DNA of 64,000 bases from Anaerosacchariphilus hominis (GTDB taxonomy: Bacteria > Bacillota > Clostridia > Lachnospirales > Lachnospiraceae). Shown here piece after piece: positions 15,371 to 23,885 of the stretch; within the stretch, counting starts at the first letter, position 1; each line of letters opens with the position of its first letter. The notes under the pieces are model-generated. The model saw only the letters and a list, made by a program, of their open reading frames with translations. It was not told the DNA's origin and searched no databases. The position numbers and the translations under genes were made by a program. Location of the stretch: NCBI RefSeq assembly GCF_014290175.1, contig NZ_JACOOR010000003.1, positions 310,001 through 374,000 on the forward strand. The letters run 5' to 3'.

Positions 15371-16280
15371 AGTTGGTGGCCTCTCCTGTCAGAATCTCCA
15401 GGCCGTGCTCCAGAGAAGGCAGAATATAACCTAAGGACTCTTTCACAGCCTTCGGACTGCCCGGCAGATTAATAATCAGAGTACTCTTCCGGATACAGGC
15501 CGCCGCCCGGCTCAGCATGGCCCTGGGGGTAATGGTCATGCTGTAAGCCCGCATGGCTTCGGGAATGCCCGGCACCATCCGCTCCGCAATATCCATGGTT
15601 GCCTCCGGCATACAGTCTCTCGGGGAAAAGCCCGTACCGCCGGTGGTCAGCAGAAGCTCTGCCACATGCTCATCTGCAATGCGCGCCATTTCTTTTGCCA
15701 GCATCTCCCGGTCATCCGGCAGGAGAACTGTATGGACCACTTCGTATCCGTTTTCTTCCAGCATTGTTTTGATGGCGGGACCGCTTAAATCCTCCCGTTC
15801 TCCTGCGTAGCCGGAATCACTGGAGGTCAGTACCGCCGCCCTCATGGGCCGTTTCACCACATGGATTCCGTCCCCTTCGGAAATGACGCCTCCCTTCAGT
15901 ACCTTTGAAAAAATGCCCTCCCGCGGCATAATGCAGTCTCCCATAATCTTATAAATCTCGCAGCCGCTGTGGCACTGCTTTCCGATCTGGGTCACCTCCA
16001 GAAGCACGTCGCCGCACTGAAGACGGGTGCCGACGGGCAGGTGCTTCAGGTCGATACCCTGAACGATCAGATTCTCCCCGAAAGCGCCCTCGTCCACCGG
16101 CGCTCCCTTGGCTTTAAATTCTTCGATCTTTTCATAGGACAACAGGCTCACCTGACGGTGCCATTTGCCTGCGTGGGCGTCATTTTCGATGCCCCAGTCC
16201 TCTATGAGCTTTGCGGAATGCACGTTTTTCTTCTGCGTTCCCTTCTTTTCACTGACGTTTACTGCGATGATCTTTCCCAT
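15357..16280 (-). CDS. MOSC domain - MogA/MoaB domain fusion protein
   Basis: A 307-residue fusion for molybdenum cofactor work. Residues 1-150 form a MOSC domain, a fold related to the C-terminus of Moco sulfurase, with QCHSGCEIYKIMGDCIMPREG near its end. Residues 155-307 form a MogA/MoaB domain with LLTTGGTGFSPRDCMPEAT, the family's molybdopterin-binding signature; MogA adenylylates molybdopterin before metal insertion. The start at 16280 follows GGAGGAAAG. A CTGCGG/CCGCAG pair in the roughly 100-base leader could form a hairpin. It overlaps mobA. Confidence 0.88.
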   Translation of the reverse strand: MGKIIAVNVSEKKGTQKKNVHSAKLIEDWGIENDAHAGKWHRQVSLLSYEKIEEFKAKGAPVDEGAFGENLIVQGIDLKHLPVGTRLQCGDVLLEVTQIGKQCHSGCEIYKIMGDCIMPREGIFSKVLKGGVISEGDGIHVVKRPMRAAVLTSSDSGYAGEREDLSGPAIKTMLEENGYEVVHTVLLPDDREMLAKEMARIADEHVAELLLTTGGTGFSPRDCMPEATMDIAERMVPGIPEAMRAYSMTITPRAMLSRAAACIRKSTLIINLPGSPKAVKESLGYILPSLEHGLEILTGEATNCAGK

Positions 16281-16442
16281 CCGAACTTTCCTCCATTTGC
16301 TGCGGCATTCCTTCGTCGTTACCCCGGCCGTCCGCAGTTTCTCTGTCTCTATGGTACCCGATCTCTGTCCGTAGATCAACACTTGTTACAAATTAGACGA
16401 ATTATTTTTCATATTTTATAGTATTTTTTCACAATCCCGTGT

Positions 16443-16471
16443 TTGACAGGGCTTGTATACACATGTATAAT
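16443..16471 (+). promoter_or_regulatory. Consensus sigma-A promoter for fdhD-hydrogenase-phosphatase
   Basis: TTGACA (16443-16448) and TATAAT (16466-16471), both full consensus, are separated by 17 bases, 46 bases before fdhD. The unit is probably well expressed unless repressed. Confidence 0.8.
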
Positions 16472-16517
16472 ATAGGTAATCAATGCCGTTGGCTATTCGA
16501 GGAGGAGACTCTGTTCC

Positions 16518-17396
16518 ATGTATATCAATGAACAATATCACGATCTTCCACTTCTTTCCCAGGAGACTTATACCTATATTGGCCGTGAAGGCGAACACCA
16601 TACAGATTCCGAACCTGTACTGGAGGAGCATGTCATCGACGTCTATATCAACGATCGGCTGACCATGAAGCTCATCTGCATTCCTCAGTTTCTGACGGAG
16701 CTGGTACTTGGGCGGCTGCTGACGGAAGGCATCATTGAAACTGTGAAAGATGTGGAGCAGATCTATATCTGTGAACACGGGCTGCGGGCACGGGTGATGC
16801 TGCGTGGAAATAAGAGTGAAAATGAGACGCTGCAAGCCACCGTGGCCGACAGCCATCCGCAGGCAGGACGTGTTGCTTTGGATGGCGGCGCTTCTCAGGA
16901 GTCCTTTACCGAAACCACTCCATCCTGCTGCACCGGCAATCACATTTTAAACGACTATTTTCTGACACAGAAGGAAGTGAAGCCGGTGACCCCCATTCCC
17001 TGGAAGGCTTCCCAGATCTTTGATCTGGCCGACCGTTTCCATGCGGGCATGTCTCTCCACAGACAGACTTTCGCCACCCACAGCTGCTTTCTGGCGAAGG
17101 ATGGGGCGCTTCTGTTCCAGTGCGAGGACATCGGCCGCCACAATGCCCTGGACAAAGCCATCGGTTACGCCCTGCGCCATGAAATACCGCTCACGGAATG
17201 TATGGTCTACTCCAGCGGCCGGATTCCCACGGACATGGCCATGAAAGCCATCCGGGCCGAGATCCCGATTCTCTCCAGCAAGGCTTCGCCTACGGCGGAG
17301 GCCATCGAACTGGCAAAGGAGTACGGATTAACTCTGGTCTGCGCGGCAAGGCGGGATCGCATGAAGCTGTTCGCGGGCCCGGAACCCGAGGGCTGA
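16518..17396 (+). CDS. fdhD: Formate dehydrogenase accessory sulfurtransferase FdhD
   Basis: FdhD carries sulfur from a cysteine desulfurase to the molybdenum cofactor of formate dehydrogenase and is needed for its activity. The 292-residue product has the family core: LVLGRLLTEGII (about 62-73), FATHSCFLAKDG (the usual TGGxH loop is altered here) and CEDIGRHNALDKAIG. The last third matches the conserved YSSGRIPTDMAMKA block. GAGGAGG precedes the start. It is the first gene of a plus-strand unit with the hydrogenase-like sensor and phosphatase, and diverges from mobA/MOSC-MogA. Confidence 0.92.
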   Translation: MYINEQYHDLPLLSQETYTYIGREGEHHTDSEPVLEEHVIDVYINDRLTMKLICIPQFLTELVLGRLLTEGIIETVKDVEQIYICEHGLRARVMLRGNKSENETLQATVADSHPQAGRVALDGGASQESFTETTPSCCTGNHILNDYFLTQKEVKPVTPIPWKASQIFDLADRFHAGMSLHRQTFATHSCFLAKDGALLFQCEDIGRHNALDKAIGYALRHEIPLTECMVYSSGRIPTDMAMKAIRAEIPILSSKASPTAEAIELAKEYGLTLVCAARRDRMKLFAGPEPEG

Positions 17397-17440
17397 ATTT
17401 TCTTTTTACGCTATATTACACCGGAAAGGCAGGTTTTCAC

Positions 17441-19198
17441 ATGTCGACCGTATATGCTGATACCTCATTTTTAAGATTCAAAAAAGTACACTGTAAAAAC
17501 TGTTATAAATGTGTCCGGAACTGTCCGGTCAAGGCCATCCGGGTCATCAACCACCAGGCTCAGATTCTGGAGGATCAGTGCATTCTCTGTGAAAAATGTA
17601 CTCTAGTCTGTCCCCAGAATGCCAAAGAGGAACTGAACATGATTCCGAAGATACACGACTTTATCCGGGGCGGCGGCCAGGTCATCGCGTCCCTTCACCC
17701 GGCCTACGTGGCGGAATTCGGAACCGACAGTCTCCCGGCTTTGACAGAAGCTCTGAAGAAGCTGGGTCTCTCCGACGCCTTTGACGCGGCAGCCGGAGCG
17801 TATCTGGTCAAGACAGCTTACGAAAATCTGGTGGAGGAACGGGCCCAGGACACGCCCACCATTTCTTCCAACTGCCCGGTCATCGTCCAGCTGATTCAGA
17901 AGCGTTATCCGGACCTGGTGCCCTATCTGGCCCCGGTTCTTTCCGTGATGCAGGCCCATGCCCGCTACCTGAAAATCCGGTATCCCGACGCGCGGATTCT
18001 CTCTGTCTCCCCCTGTATCTCCGGTCTGGCCCAGATGCGGGAGGCGGACAACTATGTGGATTATGTCATCACCTTCAGCGAGCTGCAGGAATGGCTGGCT
18101 GCTGTTCAGGTACAGGTGGCCGCCCCGGCAAACGCGTCTCCGGACGCGGAGCGGGATATCCGGCTTTCCCGCATTATGGCCATGTCCGGCGGTTTCACCA
18201 TGGCTATGCATCCTTCGCCTCACCAGCGCTATCTTCCCGCCTGCGGCATCGACAGCTGCAAGCAGATTCTGAATGAATTTATGACGGATCCAAAGAGCTA
18301 TTCCAACTGCTTTCTGGAGCTGAACGCCTGTCCCAACGGCTGCATCGGCGGTCCTTCCTTCCGCCGGACCAGGACCGGGCTGCTCCACGGACTGATTCGT
18401 CTGCAGAACGCGTCCCTGTACAAGGGCATTTCCAATTATAAACGGGACGACTTTTCGGCACAGGCCCTAACCGATATCAGCCGCCACTATGACACCTTCA
18501 TACTGCGGCAGCAGGAAACGGAAGTATCCGAAGAAGATATCAAAAAGGTACTGGCCCAGATGGGAAAATTCGCGCCTGAGGACGAGCTGAACTGCGGGGC
18601 CTGCGGCTATAATACCTGCAGGGAAAAGGCAAAGGCCGTGCTGGCCGGTAAGGCCGAGATCTCCATGTGCGTTCCCTTCATGCGGGAGCGTCAAGAGAGC
18701 TATTCCAACAAAATCATCAATGTGATGCCCGGTATCCTGGTGACGGTGGATTATCAACTAAAAGTCATTCATATGAATCAGGCCGCAAAGGATCTGTTTG
18801 ATCCGCTTCATAAGCGCGCACTGATCGGGGAGACCGTGTCCGATCTGATGGATGATTACACCATGGTCAATATGATTTCCTTCGACAAAAATATGTCCCA
18901 TGACCAGATTTATCTGGAGGACCGGGATCTCTATCTGGAACGCACGTTAGCTAACGACCGGAAGAATCAGCTGATTCTCTGTGTCATGAAGGATATCACA
19001 AAGGAAATCGAGGAAAAGCAGCGTATCCGGAAGGCCCAGCATAACGCAGCCGCCATGGCTGACAAGCTGGCCTCCGAACAGTTAAAACTGGTGCATCAGA
19101 TCGCAAGCCTCCTGGGCGAGACAGCCGCAGACACCAAAGTGGCCGTGGAACAGCTGAAGCGCACCATTCTCAGGGAGGATGAAGACCGCGATGAATAA
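17441..19198 (+). CDS. Sensor-type [FeFe] hydrogenase-like protein with PAS domain
   Basis: A 585-residue relative of the putative sensory [FeFe] hydrogenases (HydS-like). Two [4Fe-4S] motifs (Cys18-28 and Cys47-57) lead into an H-cluster domain. The three hydrogenase motifs are altered. Motif 1 is SSNCP, with Asn144 where catalytic enzymes have the proton-transfer Cys, and Cys145 kept. Motif 2 is SPCISG, with Cys192 kept and Gly195 where Lys is usual. Motif 3 is NACPNGCIGG, with Cys297 and Cys301 kept. A further Fe-S domain (Cys385, 388, 393, 410), a PAS domain (about 420-525) and a helical tail follow. The four cluster ligands remain, so it may bind the H-cluster but is unlikely to turn over fast. 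It overlaps the phosphatase gene. Confidence 0.87.
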   Translation: MSTVYADTSFLRFKKVHCKNCYKCVRNCPVKAIRVINHQAQILEDQCILCEKCTLVCPQNAKEELNMIPKIHDFIRGGGQVIASLHPAYVAEFGTDSLPALTEALKKLGLSDAFDAAAGAYLVKTAYENLVEERAQDTPTISSNCPVIVQLIQKRYPDLVPYLAPVLSVMQAHARYLKIRYPDARILSVSPCISGLAQMREADNYVDYVITFSELQEWLAAVQVQVAAPANASPDAERDIRLSRIMAMSGGFTMAMHPSPHQRYLPACGIDSCKQILNEFMTDPKSYSNCFLELNACPNGCIGGPSFRRTRTGLLHGLIRLQNASLYKGISNYKRDDFSAQALTDISRHYDTFILRQQETEVSEEDIKKVLAQMGKFAPEDELNCGACGYNTCREKAKAVLAGKAEISMCVPFMRERQESYSNKIINVMPGILVTVDYQLKVIHMNQAAKDLFDPLHKRALIGETVSDLMDDYTMVNMISFDKNMSHDQIYLEDRDLYLERTLANDRKNQLILCVMKDITKEIEEKQRIRKAQHNAAAMADKLASEQLKLVHQIASLLGETAADTKVAVEQLKRTILREDEDRDE

Positions 19199-20393
19199 AG
19201 ACGGAAATTACCGGCTGAATGTGTCTTTCGACGGACTGGTGACGGATTTCGGCTGGATCAGCCTGAATAAAAAACGGGAAACCATCTGCGGCGATTTTTT
19301 TGATATTATGGAAAATGATTCCGACCATGTACTGGTGCTGTCCGACGGACTGGGAAGCGGCGTCAAGGCCAACATCCTCTCCACTCTGACTGCCCGGATG
19401 CTCAGTCATATGATTATCAAAAAGCTGCCCATCTATGACGCGGTGGCCGCAGTGGCTGATACACTGCCTGTGTGCAGTGTCCGGCATCTGGCCTATTCCA
19501 CCTTTACCGTTCTGGATATCAGGGGACGGCAGGCTCTGCTCTATCAGTTTGACAATCCGGACGCCATTCTGATTCGAAATGGTAAGGTAACGGCCTATCC
19601 CTATTCCACCTTTACCCTGAAGGAAAAAGTCATCCATGAGAGTACCTTTGACCTCCGGGAGGACGACATGCTGATCCTCATGTCAGACGGCGTCACCAAT
19701 GCAGGCATGGGCAAGACCACCGACGGCGGCTGGGGCCGCAACGAAGTCTTGCGCTTCTGTCAAAAGAAGTACCGCCCGGGCATGAGCGCCCAGGAAATGG
19801 CCGTAGATATCGCCTACGCGGGCCTGGCCCTGAATATGGACGAGACCGATGATGACCTGACAGTACTGGCTCTGCGCTTCTGCAAAAAGCAGACCGTCAA
19901 TCTGATGATCGGCCCGCCCCACACCTCTGAGGACGATACCTCTTACATGGATAACTTCTGGAAAAAAGAGGGAAAGCATGTAATCTGCGGCGGTACCACT
20001 GCGAAGATCGCAGCCCGGTATCTGAAGCAGACTCTGACCACCATTGAAGGCTCCGCCGTGGATGACATTCCATCCCTGATGCGGCTGCCCGGCGCAGATC
20101 TGGTCACCGAAGGTCTGCTGACCCTGGAGCGGCTGGTGGAGTACTGCGAGGATTTCCGGGAGGATCGGTTGAGCTTCCATGAGATGCTGCAGCGGAGGGA
20201 TGGGGCGGCACAGCTTGGGGCTCTTCTTTTCACCTGGGCTACCGACATCAACATTTTCTTCGGAAACGCCTATAACGAGGCCTATACAGGATCGGAGATT
20301 ACAGCGGAGACCAAGACAAAAACGGTAGAAGAACTGATGGAACATCTGCGTACAGCGGGCAAGAATGTAAATATTTCGTTCTGGGCCGTATGA
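19191..20393 (+). CDS. SpoIIE-type PP2C protein phosphatase
   Basis: Ser/Thr phosphatase of the SpoIIE/RsbU class, about 400 residues. The metal-binding acidic residues are intact: ICGDFFDIM (about 31-39), VLSDGLGSGV (about 49-58), LMSDGVTNAG and ETDDDLTVLAL. The C-terminal part (about 240-400) has an ICGGTTAKIAARYL segment and no domain I can name. Start taken at 19191, an 8-base overlap with the hydrogenase-like gene after GGGAGG, so the two are translationally coupled. Such phosphatases are found beside sensory [FeFe] hydrogenase genes in other Clostridia. The phosphoprotein target is not in this window. Confidence 0.88.
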   Translation: MNKDGNYRLNVSFDGLVTDFGWISLNKKRETICGDFFDIMENDSDHVLVLSDGLGSGVKANILSTLTARMLSHMIIKKLPIYDAVAAVADTLPVCSVRHLAYSTFTVLDIRGRQALLYQFDNPDAILIRNGKVTAYPYSTFTLKEKVIHESTFDLREDDMLILMSDGVTNAGMGKTTDGGWGRNEVLRFCQKKYRPGMSAQEMAVDIAYAGLALNMDETDDDLTVLALRFCKKQTVNLMIGPPHTSEDDTSYMDNFWKKEGKHVICGGTTAKIAARYLKQTLTTIEGSAVDDIPSLMRLPGADLVTEGLLTLERLVEYCEDFREDRLSFHEMLQRRDGAAQLGALLFTWATDINIFFGNAYNEAYTGSEITAETKTKTVEELMEHLRTAGKNVNISFWAV

Positions 20394-20488
20394 AGGGATC
20401 TCCGAATGCCCTGGGAACACGGGCAAATAATAAGAAAGAAAGGAAAAGCAAATCTGACCTTAGATGATTGGGTTTGTTATGATAGATC

Positions 20489-20971
20489 ATGAGTGAATTT
20501 ACACATTTCAACCGGCAGGGAGAAGCAATCATGGTGGATGTAAGCGCCAAGGCCGAGACTGCCAGAGAGGCTGTGGCCGAAGGCCGCATCTCCATGAACC
20601 GAGAATGTTTTGAAAAAGTAAAGGAAGGGGAAATGGGCAAAGGCGACGTATTAGGCGTAGCCCGGGTGGCCGGAATCATGGGTGCCAAGAAGACCTCCGA
20701 GCTGATTCCCCTCTGCCATCTTCTGAATCTGACAAAGGTGGAAATCAGCTTCTCGCTGGAGGAAGAGACCTCTTCTGTCCGGGCGTCCTGTACCGTCCGT
20801 ACCACCGGAAAAACCGGCGTGGAAATGGAGGCTCTGACCGGCGTTCAGGTGGCTCTCCTGACCGTCTATGATATGTGCAAGGCTGTAGATAAAAGCATGG
20901 AAATGACAGATATCCATCTCTGCCGAAAAAGCGGCGGAAAAAGCGGCGATTTTGTGAGAAAGGCGGAGTAA
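20489..20971 (+). CDS. moaC: Cyclic pyranopterin monophosphate synthase MoaC
   Basis: Acts with MoaA in the first step of molybdenum cofactor synthesis, making cyclic pyranopterin monophosphate from GTP. The 160 residues contain MVDVSAK (about 15-21), [16 protein letters not shown] and [23 protein letters not shown], all family signatures. No Shine-Dalgarno site precedes the ATG; instead a TATGAT box ends five bases before it, so translation may be leaderless. It follows the phosphatase by 95 bases and precedes moaA by 3. Confidence 0.95.
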   Translation: MSEFTHFNRQGEAIMVDVSAKAETAREAVAEGRISMNRECFEKVKEGEMGKGDVLGVARVAGIMGAKKTSELIPLCHLLNLTKVEISFSLEEETSSVRASCTVRTTGKTGVEMEALTGVQVALLTVYDMCKAVDKSMEMTDIHLCRKSGGKSGDFVRKAE

Positions 20972-20974
20972 CCT

Positions 20975-21946
20975 ATGAAAGACCAATACGGACGGAACAT
21001 TGACTATATACGTGTCTCCATCACCGACCGGTGTAATCTGCGCTGCCGCTACTGTATGCCGGACGGCATCGAATGGCTTCCCATGGACGAGATTCTGACA
21101 CTGGAAGAAATTACAGAAGCCTGTCGTCAGGCTGCCACTCTGGGGATTCGTAAAATCAAGGTCACCGGCGGAGAACCTCTGGTCCGTAAGGGCTGTACCG
21201 AGCTCATCGGTATGCTGAACGCCATTCCCGGCATCGAACAGGTAACTCTGACCACCAACGGCATCCTGCTTTCTGATTTCGCGGATGAGCTTCGCCGTCA
21301 GGGCCTGCACGCTGTGAATATCAGTCTGGATACCCTGGATCCCCTGAAATTTGCCCGGATTACCGGTTTTGATCAGCTTCCAAAGGTCCTGGAGGGTATC
21401 CGCGCCATGGAAAGCCGCGGTATTCCTGTGAAAATCAACGCCGTGCTGCAGCGGGGTGTCAACGATATGGAATGTATCGCCCTGGCCGAATTAGCCAAGG
21501 TTTCCCCCATTGACGTCCGCTTCATAGAACTGATGCCCATCGGACACGGCAAAGGGATGGAGCCCGTCTCCAATCCTGAGGTTCTGGAGCGTCTGCGCGC
21601 CCATTATGGCACGGAACATATTTCTCCGGATCCCCGTACTCACGGCAACGGTCCGGCCCGCTATTATCAGATCGACGGCTTTACCGGCAGCCTTGGCTTT
21701 ATCAGCGCCATTCATGGGAAGTTTTGCCAAAGCTGCAACCGGATCCGGCTGACCGCCACAGGAGAGGTGAAGCCCTGTCTCTGCTACAGCGACTCTATTT
21801 CCATAAAAAATGCCCTTCGGACCGGAAGTCCCGGGGACGTGAAAAAACTTTTACAGCAGGCCATCCAGCAGAAGCCCGCGGCCCATTGCTTTGAAAGGAT
21901 TCAGACCGTAACAGAAATGAAAGAAATGTCGAAGATCGGCGGGTAA
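20975..21946 (+). CDS. moaA: GTP 3',8-cyclase MoaA
   Basis: Radical SAM enzyme that converts GTP to 3',8-cyclo-GTP, the first step of molybdenum cofactor synthesis. The 323 residues include the radical SAM cluster motif DRCNLRCRYCMPDG (about 14-27), VTGGEPL, and a C-terminal cluster (CQSCNRIRLT with a later CLC). The chain ends in Gly-Gly, as needed for MoaC/MoaA function. It is last in the plus-strand series and ends in a terminator that overlaps its stop codon. Confidence 0.96.
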   Translation: MKDQYGRNIDYIRVSITDRCNLRCRYCMPDGIEWLPMDEILTLEEITEACRQAATLGIRKIKVTGGEPLVRKGCTELIGMLNAIPGIEQVTLTTNGILLSDFADELRRQGLHAVNISLDTLDPLKFARITGFDQLPKVLEGIRAMESRGIPVKINAVLQRGVNDMECIALAELAKVSPIDVRFIELMPIGHGKGMEPVSNPEVLERLRAHYGTEHISPDPRTHGNGPARYYQIDGFTGSLGFISAIHGKFCQSCNRIRLTATGEVKPCLCYSDSISIKNALRTGSPGDVKKLLQQAIQQKPAAHCFERIQTVTEMKEMSKIGG

Positions 21947-21972
21947 AGCCCGTCCGCTCTTCGACATTTTTC
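21924..21972 (+). terminator. Terminator shared by convergent moaA and modC
   Basis: AAATGTCGAAGA (21924-21935, in the last moaA codons) pairs with TCTTCGACATTT (21958-21969), with an inner CGGG/CCCG pair, and a T-rich stretch follows. The reverse strand also has a partial T-rich tail, so it could serve modC too. Confidence 0.8.
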
Positions 21973-21988
21973 TATCTCCTCAACTACT

Positions 21989-23128
21989 CTATCTCAGCAC
22001 CATCACATCCGTCGGATCCATATACACCCAGATATCCTTCTGCGGATTTTCTCTGCCCGCGCATTCCTTTTGCCAAAACTCCCGCCAGAATTCCTTGGTG
22101 GTTTCCACTCGCAGGATGCCAAAATGGTTTTTCCGACTCTCCTCGGATTCCACCGCATTTACCGGTTTCATCATGATAACGGTAGAAAATACATCATCGA
22201 TGACCTTCTCTATCTGACATCGGAAGGTATTCTCCGGCTTCGCCGCTGCCTCTTCTCCGGTCACCGGATAGATATAATGACTGCGGACGCCCACATAGTT
22301 CACTTCCGCCGTTGACTCCTTGGCAAAGGCAAGCGTCTCACCCCAGTCCTGCACATAGACGCGGCCCGGCTTGTCCGCTGCGGCCGCCTCCTTCACCTCC
22401 GCCCGGGCGAAGTTCTTGCAGCCCGAAAGCAGGGCTGCCGCTCTGGACTCCGGTGCTTCAAAAAGCTGTTTTACCGGAATCACCGGGCTGGAGGAACCGT
22501 GCTCCATGACGCAGACCCTGTCACAGATCCGATAGACCTCGTCCCGGCTGTGGGATACAAACAGGGTCGGTCCGTCGAAATCTTTCAGAGTCTCCAGGAG
22601 CTCCTGTTCCAGATTCCACCTCAGATAACCGTCCAATGCTGAAAAAGGCTCGTCCAGCATCAGCATCTTCGGACTGGACAGGAAGATACGCGCCAGGGCC
22701 ACACGCTGCTGCTGGCCTCCTGACAGCTCTGCCGGCTTATGCTTTTCAAGGCCCACCAGCTCAAACTTCTCCAACATTTCCCGAATCTTCGCCTCGGCTG
22801 CCCTTTTGTCCTGTTTCTCTGCCATCAGACCCGCCATCAGATTCTGCCGCACCGTCATATTCGGAAACAATGCATAATTCTGAAACAGCAAGCCCACATG
22901 ACGTTCCTGGGGCCGCAGATTGATTTTCTTTCTTGCGTCAAAGAGCACCTTACCGTCCAGCTCAATATGGCCTTCATCCGGTTTCACAATCCCCGCAATA
23001 CACCGAAGTGTCATACTTTTTCCGCAACCGGAAGCACCCAGAATACCCGTCACACCTTCAGCCGCCTCAAACTGAGTCTCCAGGGTGAAATTCCCCAGCT
23101 TTTTTCTGATATCCACATACAATGACAT
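21989..23128 (-). CDS. modC: Molybdate ABC transporter ATP-binding protein
   Basis: ATPase of the molybdate importer. The 379-residue product has Walker A GASGCGKSM (about 31-39), the ABC signature LSGGQQQRVALAR and Walker B MLMLDEPFSALD. The C-terminal 140 residues correspond to the regulatory region of ModC proteins. The start at 23128 follows GGGAGG; upstream codons of the open frame overlap modB and are not needed. Last gene of modA-modB-modC. Context with molybdenum cofactor genes supports molybdate as substrate; tungstate is possible. Confidence 0.92.
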   Translation of the reverse strand: MSLYVDIRKKLGNFTLETQFEAAEGVTGILGASGCGKSMTLRCIAGIVKPDEGHIELDGKVLFDARKKINLRPQERHVGLLFQNYALFPNMTVRQNLMAGLMAEKQDKRAAEAKIREMLEKFELVGLEKHKPAELSGGQQQRVALARIFLSSPKMLMLDEPFSALDGYLRWNLEQELLETLKDFDGPTLFVSHSRDEVYRICDRVCVMEHGSSSPVIPVKQLFEAPESRAAALLSGCKNFARAEVKEAAAADKPGRVYVQDWGETLAFAKESTAEVNYVGVRSHYIYPVTGEEAAAKPENTFRCQIEKVIDDVFSTVIMMKPVNAVESEESRKNHFGILRVETTKEFWREFWQKECAGRENPQKDIWVYMDPTDVMVLR

Positions 23129-23133
23129 CTGCT

Positions 23134-23826
23134 CTACCTCCCGGCCTTTCGTTTTGTGCCTGTGCTGGATGCCCGCCCGCTCTTCTCCAGCAGATTTACC
23201 GCCAGCAGAACCACTGCGGAAATGACCACATTGACCAGAACCCATTTGAAGGCAAGGGCGTCATTGTTTGTCCTCCACATCTGATAGACTGTGGTGGAAA
23301 TGGTTGCGGTCTTGCCGGGGGTATAGCCCGCCACCATGCTGGTGGCTCCGTACTCGCCGAGAGCCCTGGCAAAGGCCAGTACCGTGCCCGCCAGAATTCC
23401 CTGTCTGCAGGCCGGCATGCGGATACGCCAGAAAATAAAGGTATTGGACAGTCCCAGGGTCTGACCGGAATAAGCCAGGGTCTCGTCAAAGCTCTCAAAA
23501 GCGCCCCGGGCCGTCCGATACATGAGCGGGAAGGCCACCACCGCCGCCGCAAAGATGCCCGAATACCAGGTCATGATAAGTTTGGTGCCAAAGGTCTCCA
23601 GAAACCAGGCTCCGAAGGGGCGTCTCGGTCCCATCAGAAGCAGGATGAAGTAGCCAACCACCGTCGGCGGCAATACCAGCGGCAGGGTCAGCACCACGTC
23701 CAGCACGCCCTTCACCACCGGATGAAGCTTTGCGATATAATAGGCTGCAAAAATGCCTGTAAAGAATACGATCACACTGGCAATCAGCGCGATACGCAGG
23801 GAATTATACAAGGGAAACCAATCCAT
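23134..23826 (-). CDS. modB: Molybdate ABC transporter permease
   Basis: Membrane channel subunit of the molybdate importer, 230 residues with about five hydrophobic segments. The cytoplasmic coupling loop is visible as ARALGEYGATSMVAG near residue 160, typical of ModB. AGGAGG lies just before the start at 23826 (MDWFPLYNSLRIA). It is separated from modA by 59 bases containing a 9-bp hairpin, which may lower expression of modBC relative to the binding protein. Confidence 0.93.
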   Translation of the reverse strand: MDWFPLYNSLRIALIASVIVFFTGIFAAYYIAKLHPVVKGVLDVVLTLPLVLPPTVVGYFILLLMGPRRPFGAWFLETFGTKLIMTWYSGIFAAAVVAFPLMYRTARGAFESFDETLAYSGQTLGLSNTFIFWRIRMPACRQGILAGTVLAFARALGEYGATSMVAGYTPGKTATISTTVYQMWRTNNDALAFKWVLVNVVISAVVLLAVNLLEKSGRASSTGTKRKAGR

Positions 23827-23847
23827 AAAAGCCTCCTGAAACACAGA

Positions 23848-23872
23848 AGGCCGGACCATTTTCGTCCGGCCT
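23848..23872 (-). promoter_or_regulatory. Intercistronic hairpin between modA and modB
   Basis: A perfect 9-bp stem (AGGCCGGAC at 23848-23856 with GTCCGGCCT at 23864-23872) with a 7-base loop and no strong T run. It could protect the modA transcript end or attenuate modBC. Confidence 0.6.
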
Positions 23873-23885
23873 GTCTTATTACTTT

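Noticed and set aside
16281..16400. Moco riboswitch in the leader of the MOSC-MogA gene
   Set aside because: A CTGCGG/CCGCAG stem is present, but I could not find the conserved Moco RNA core.
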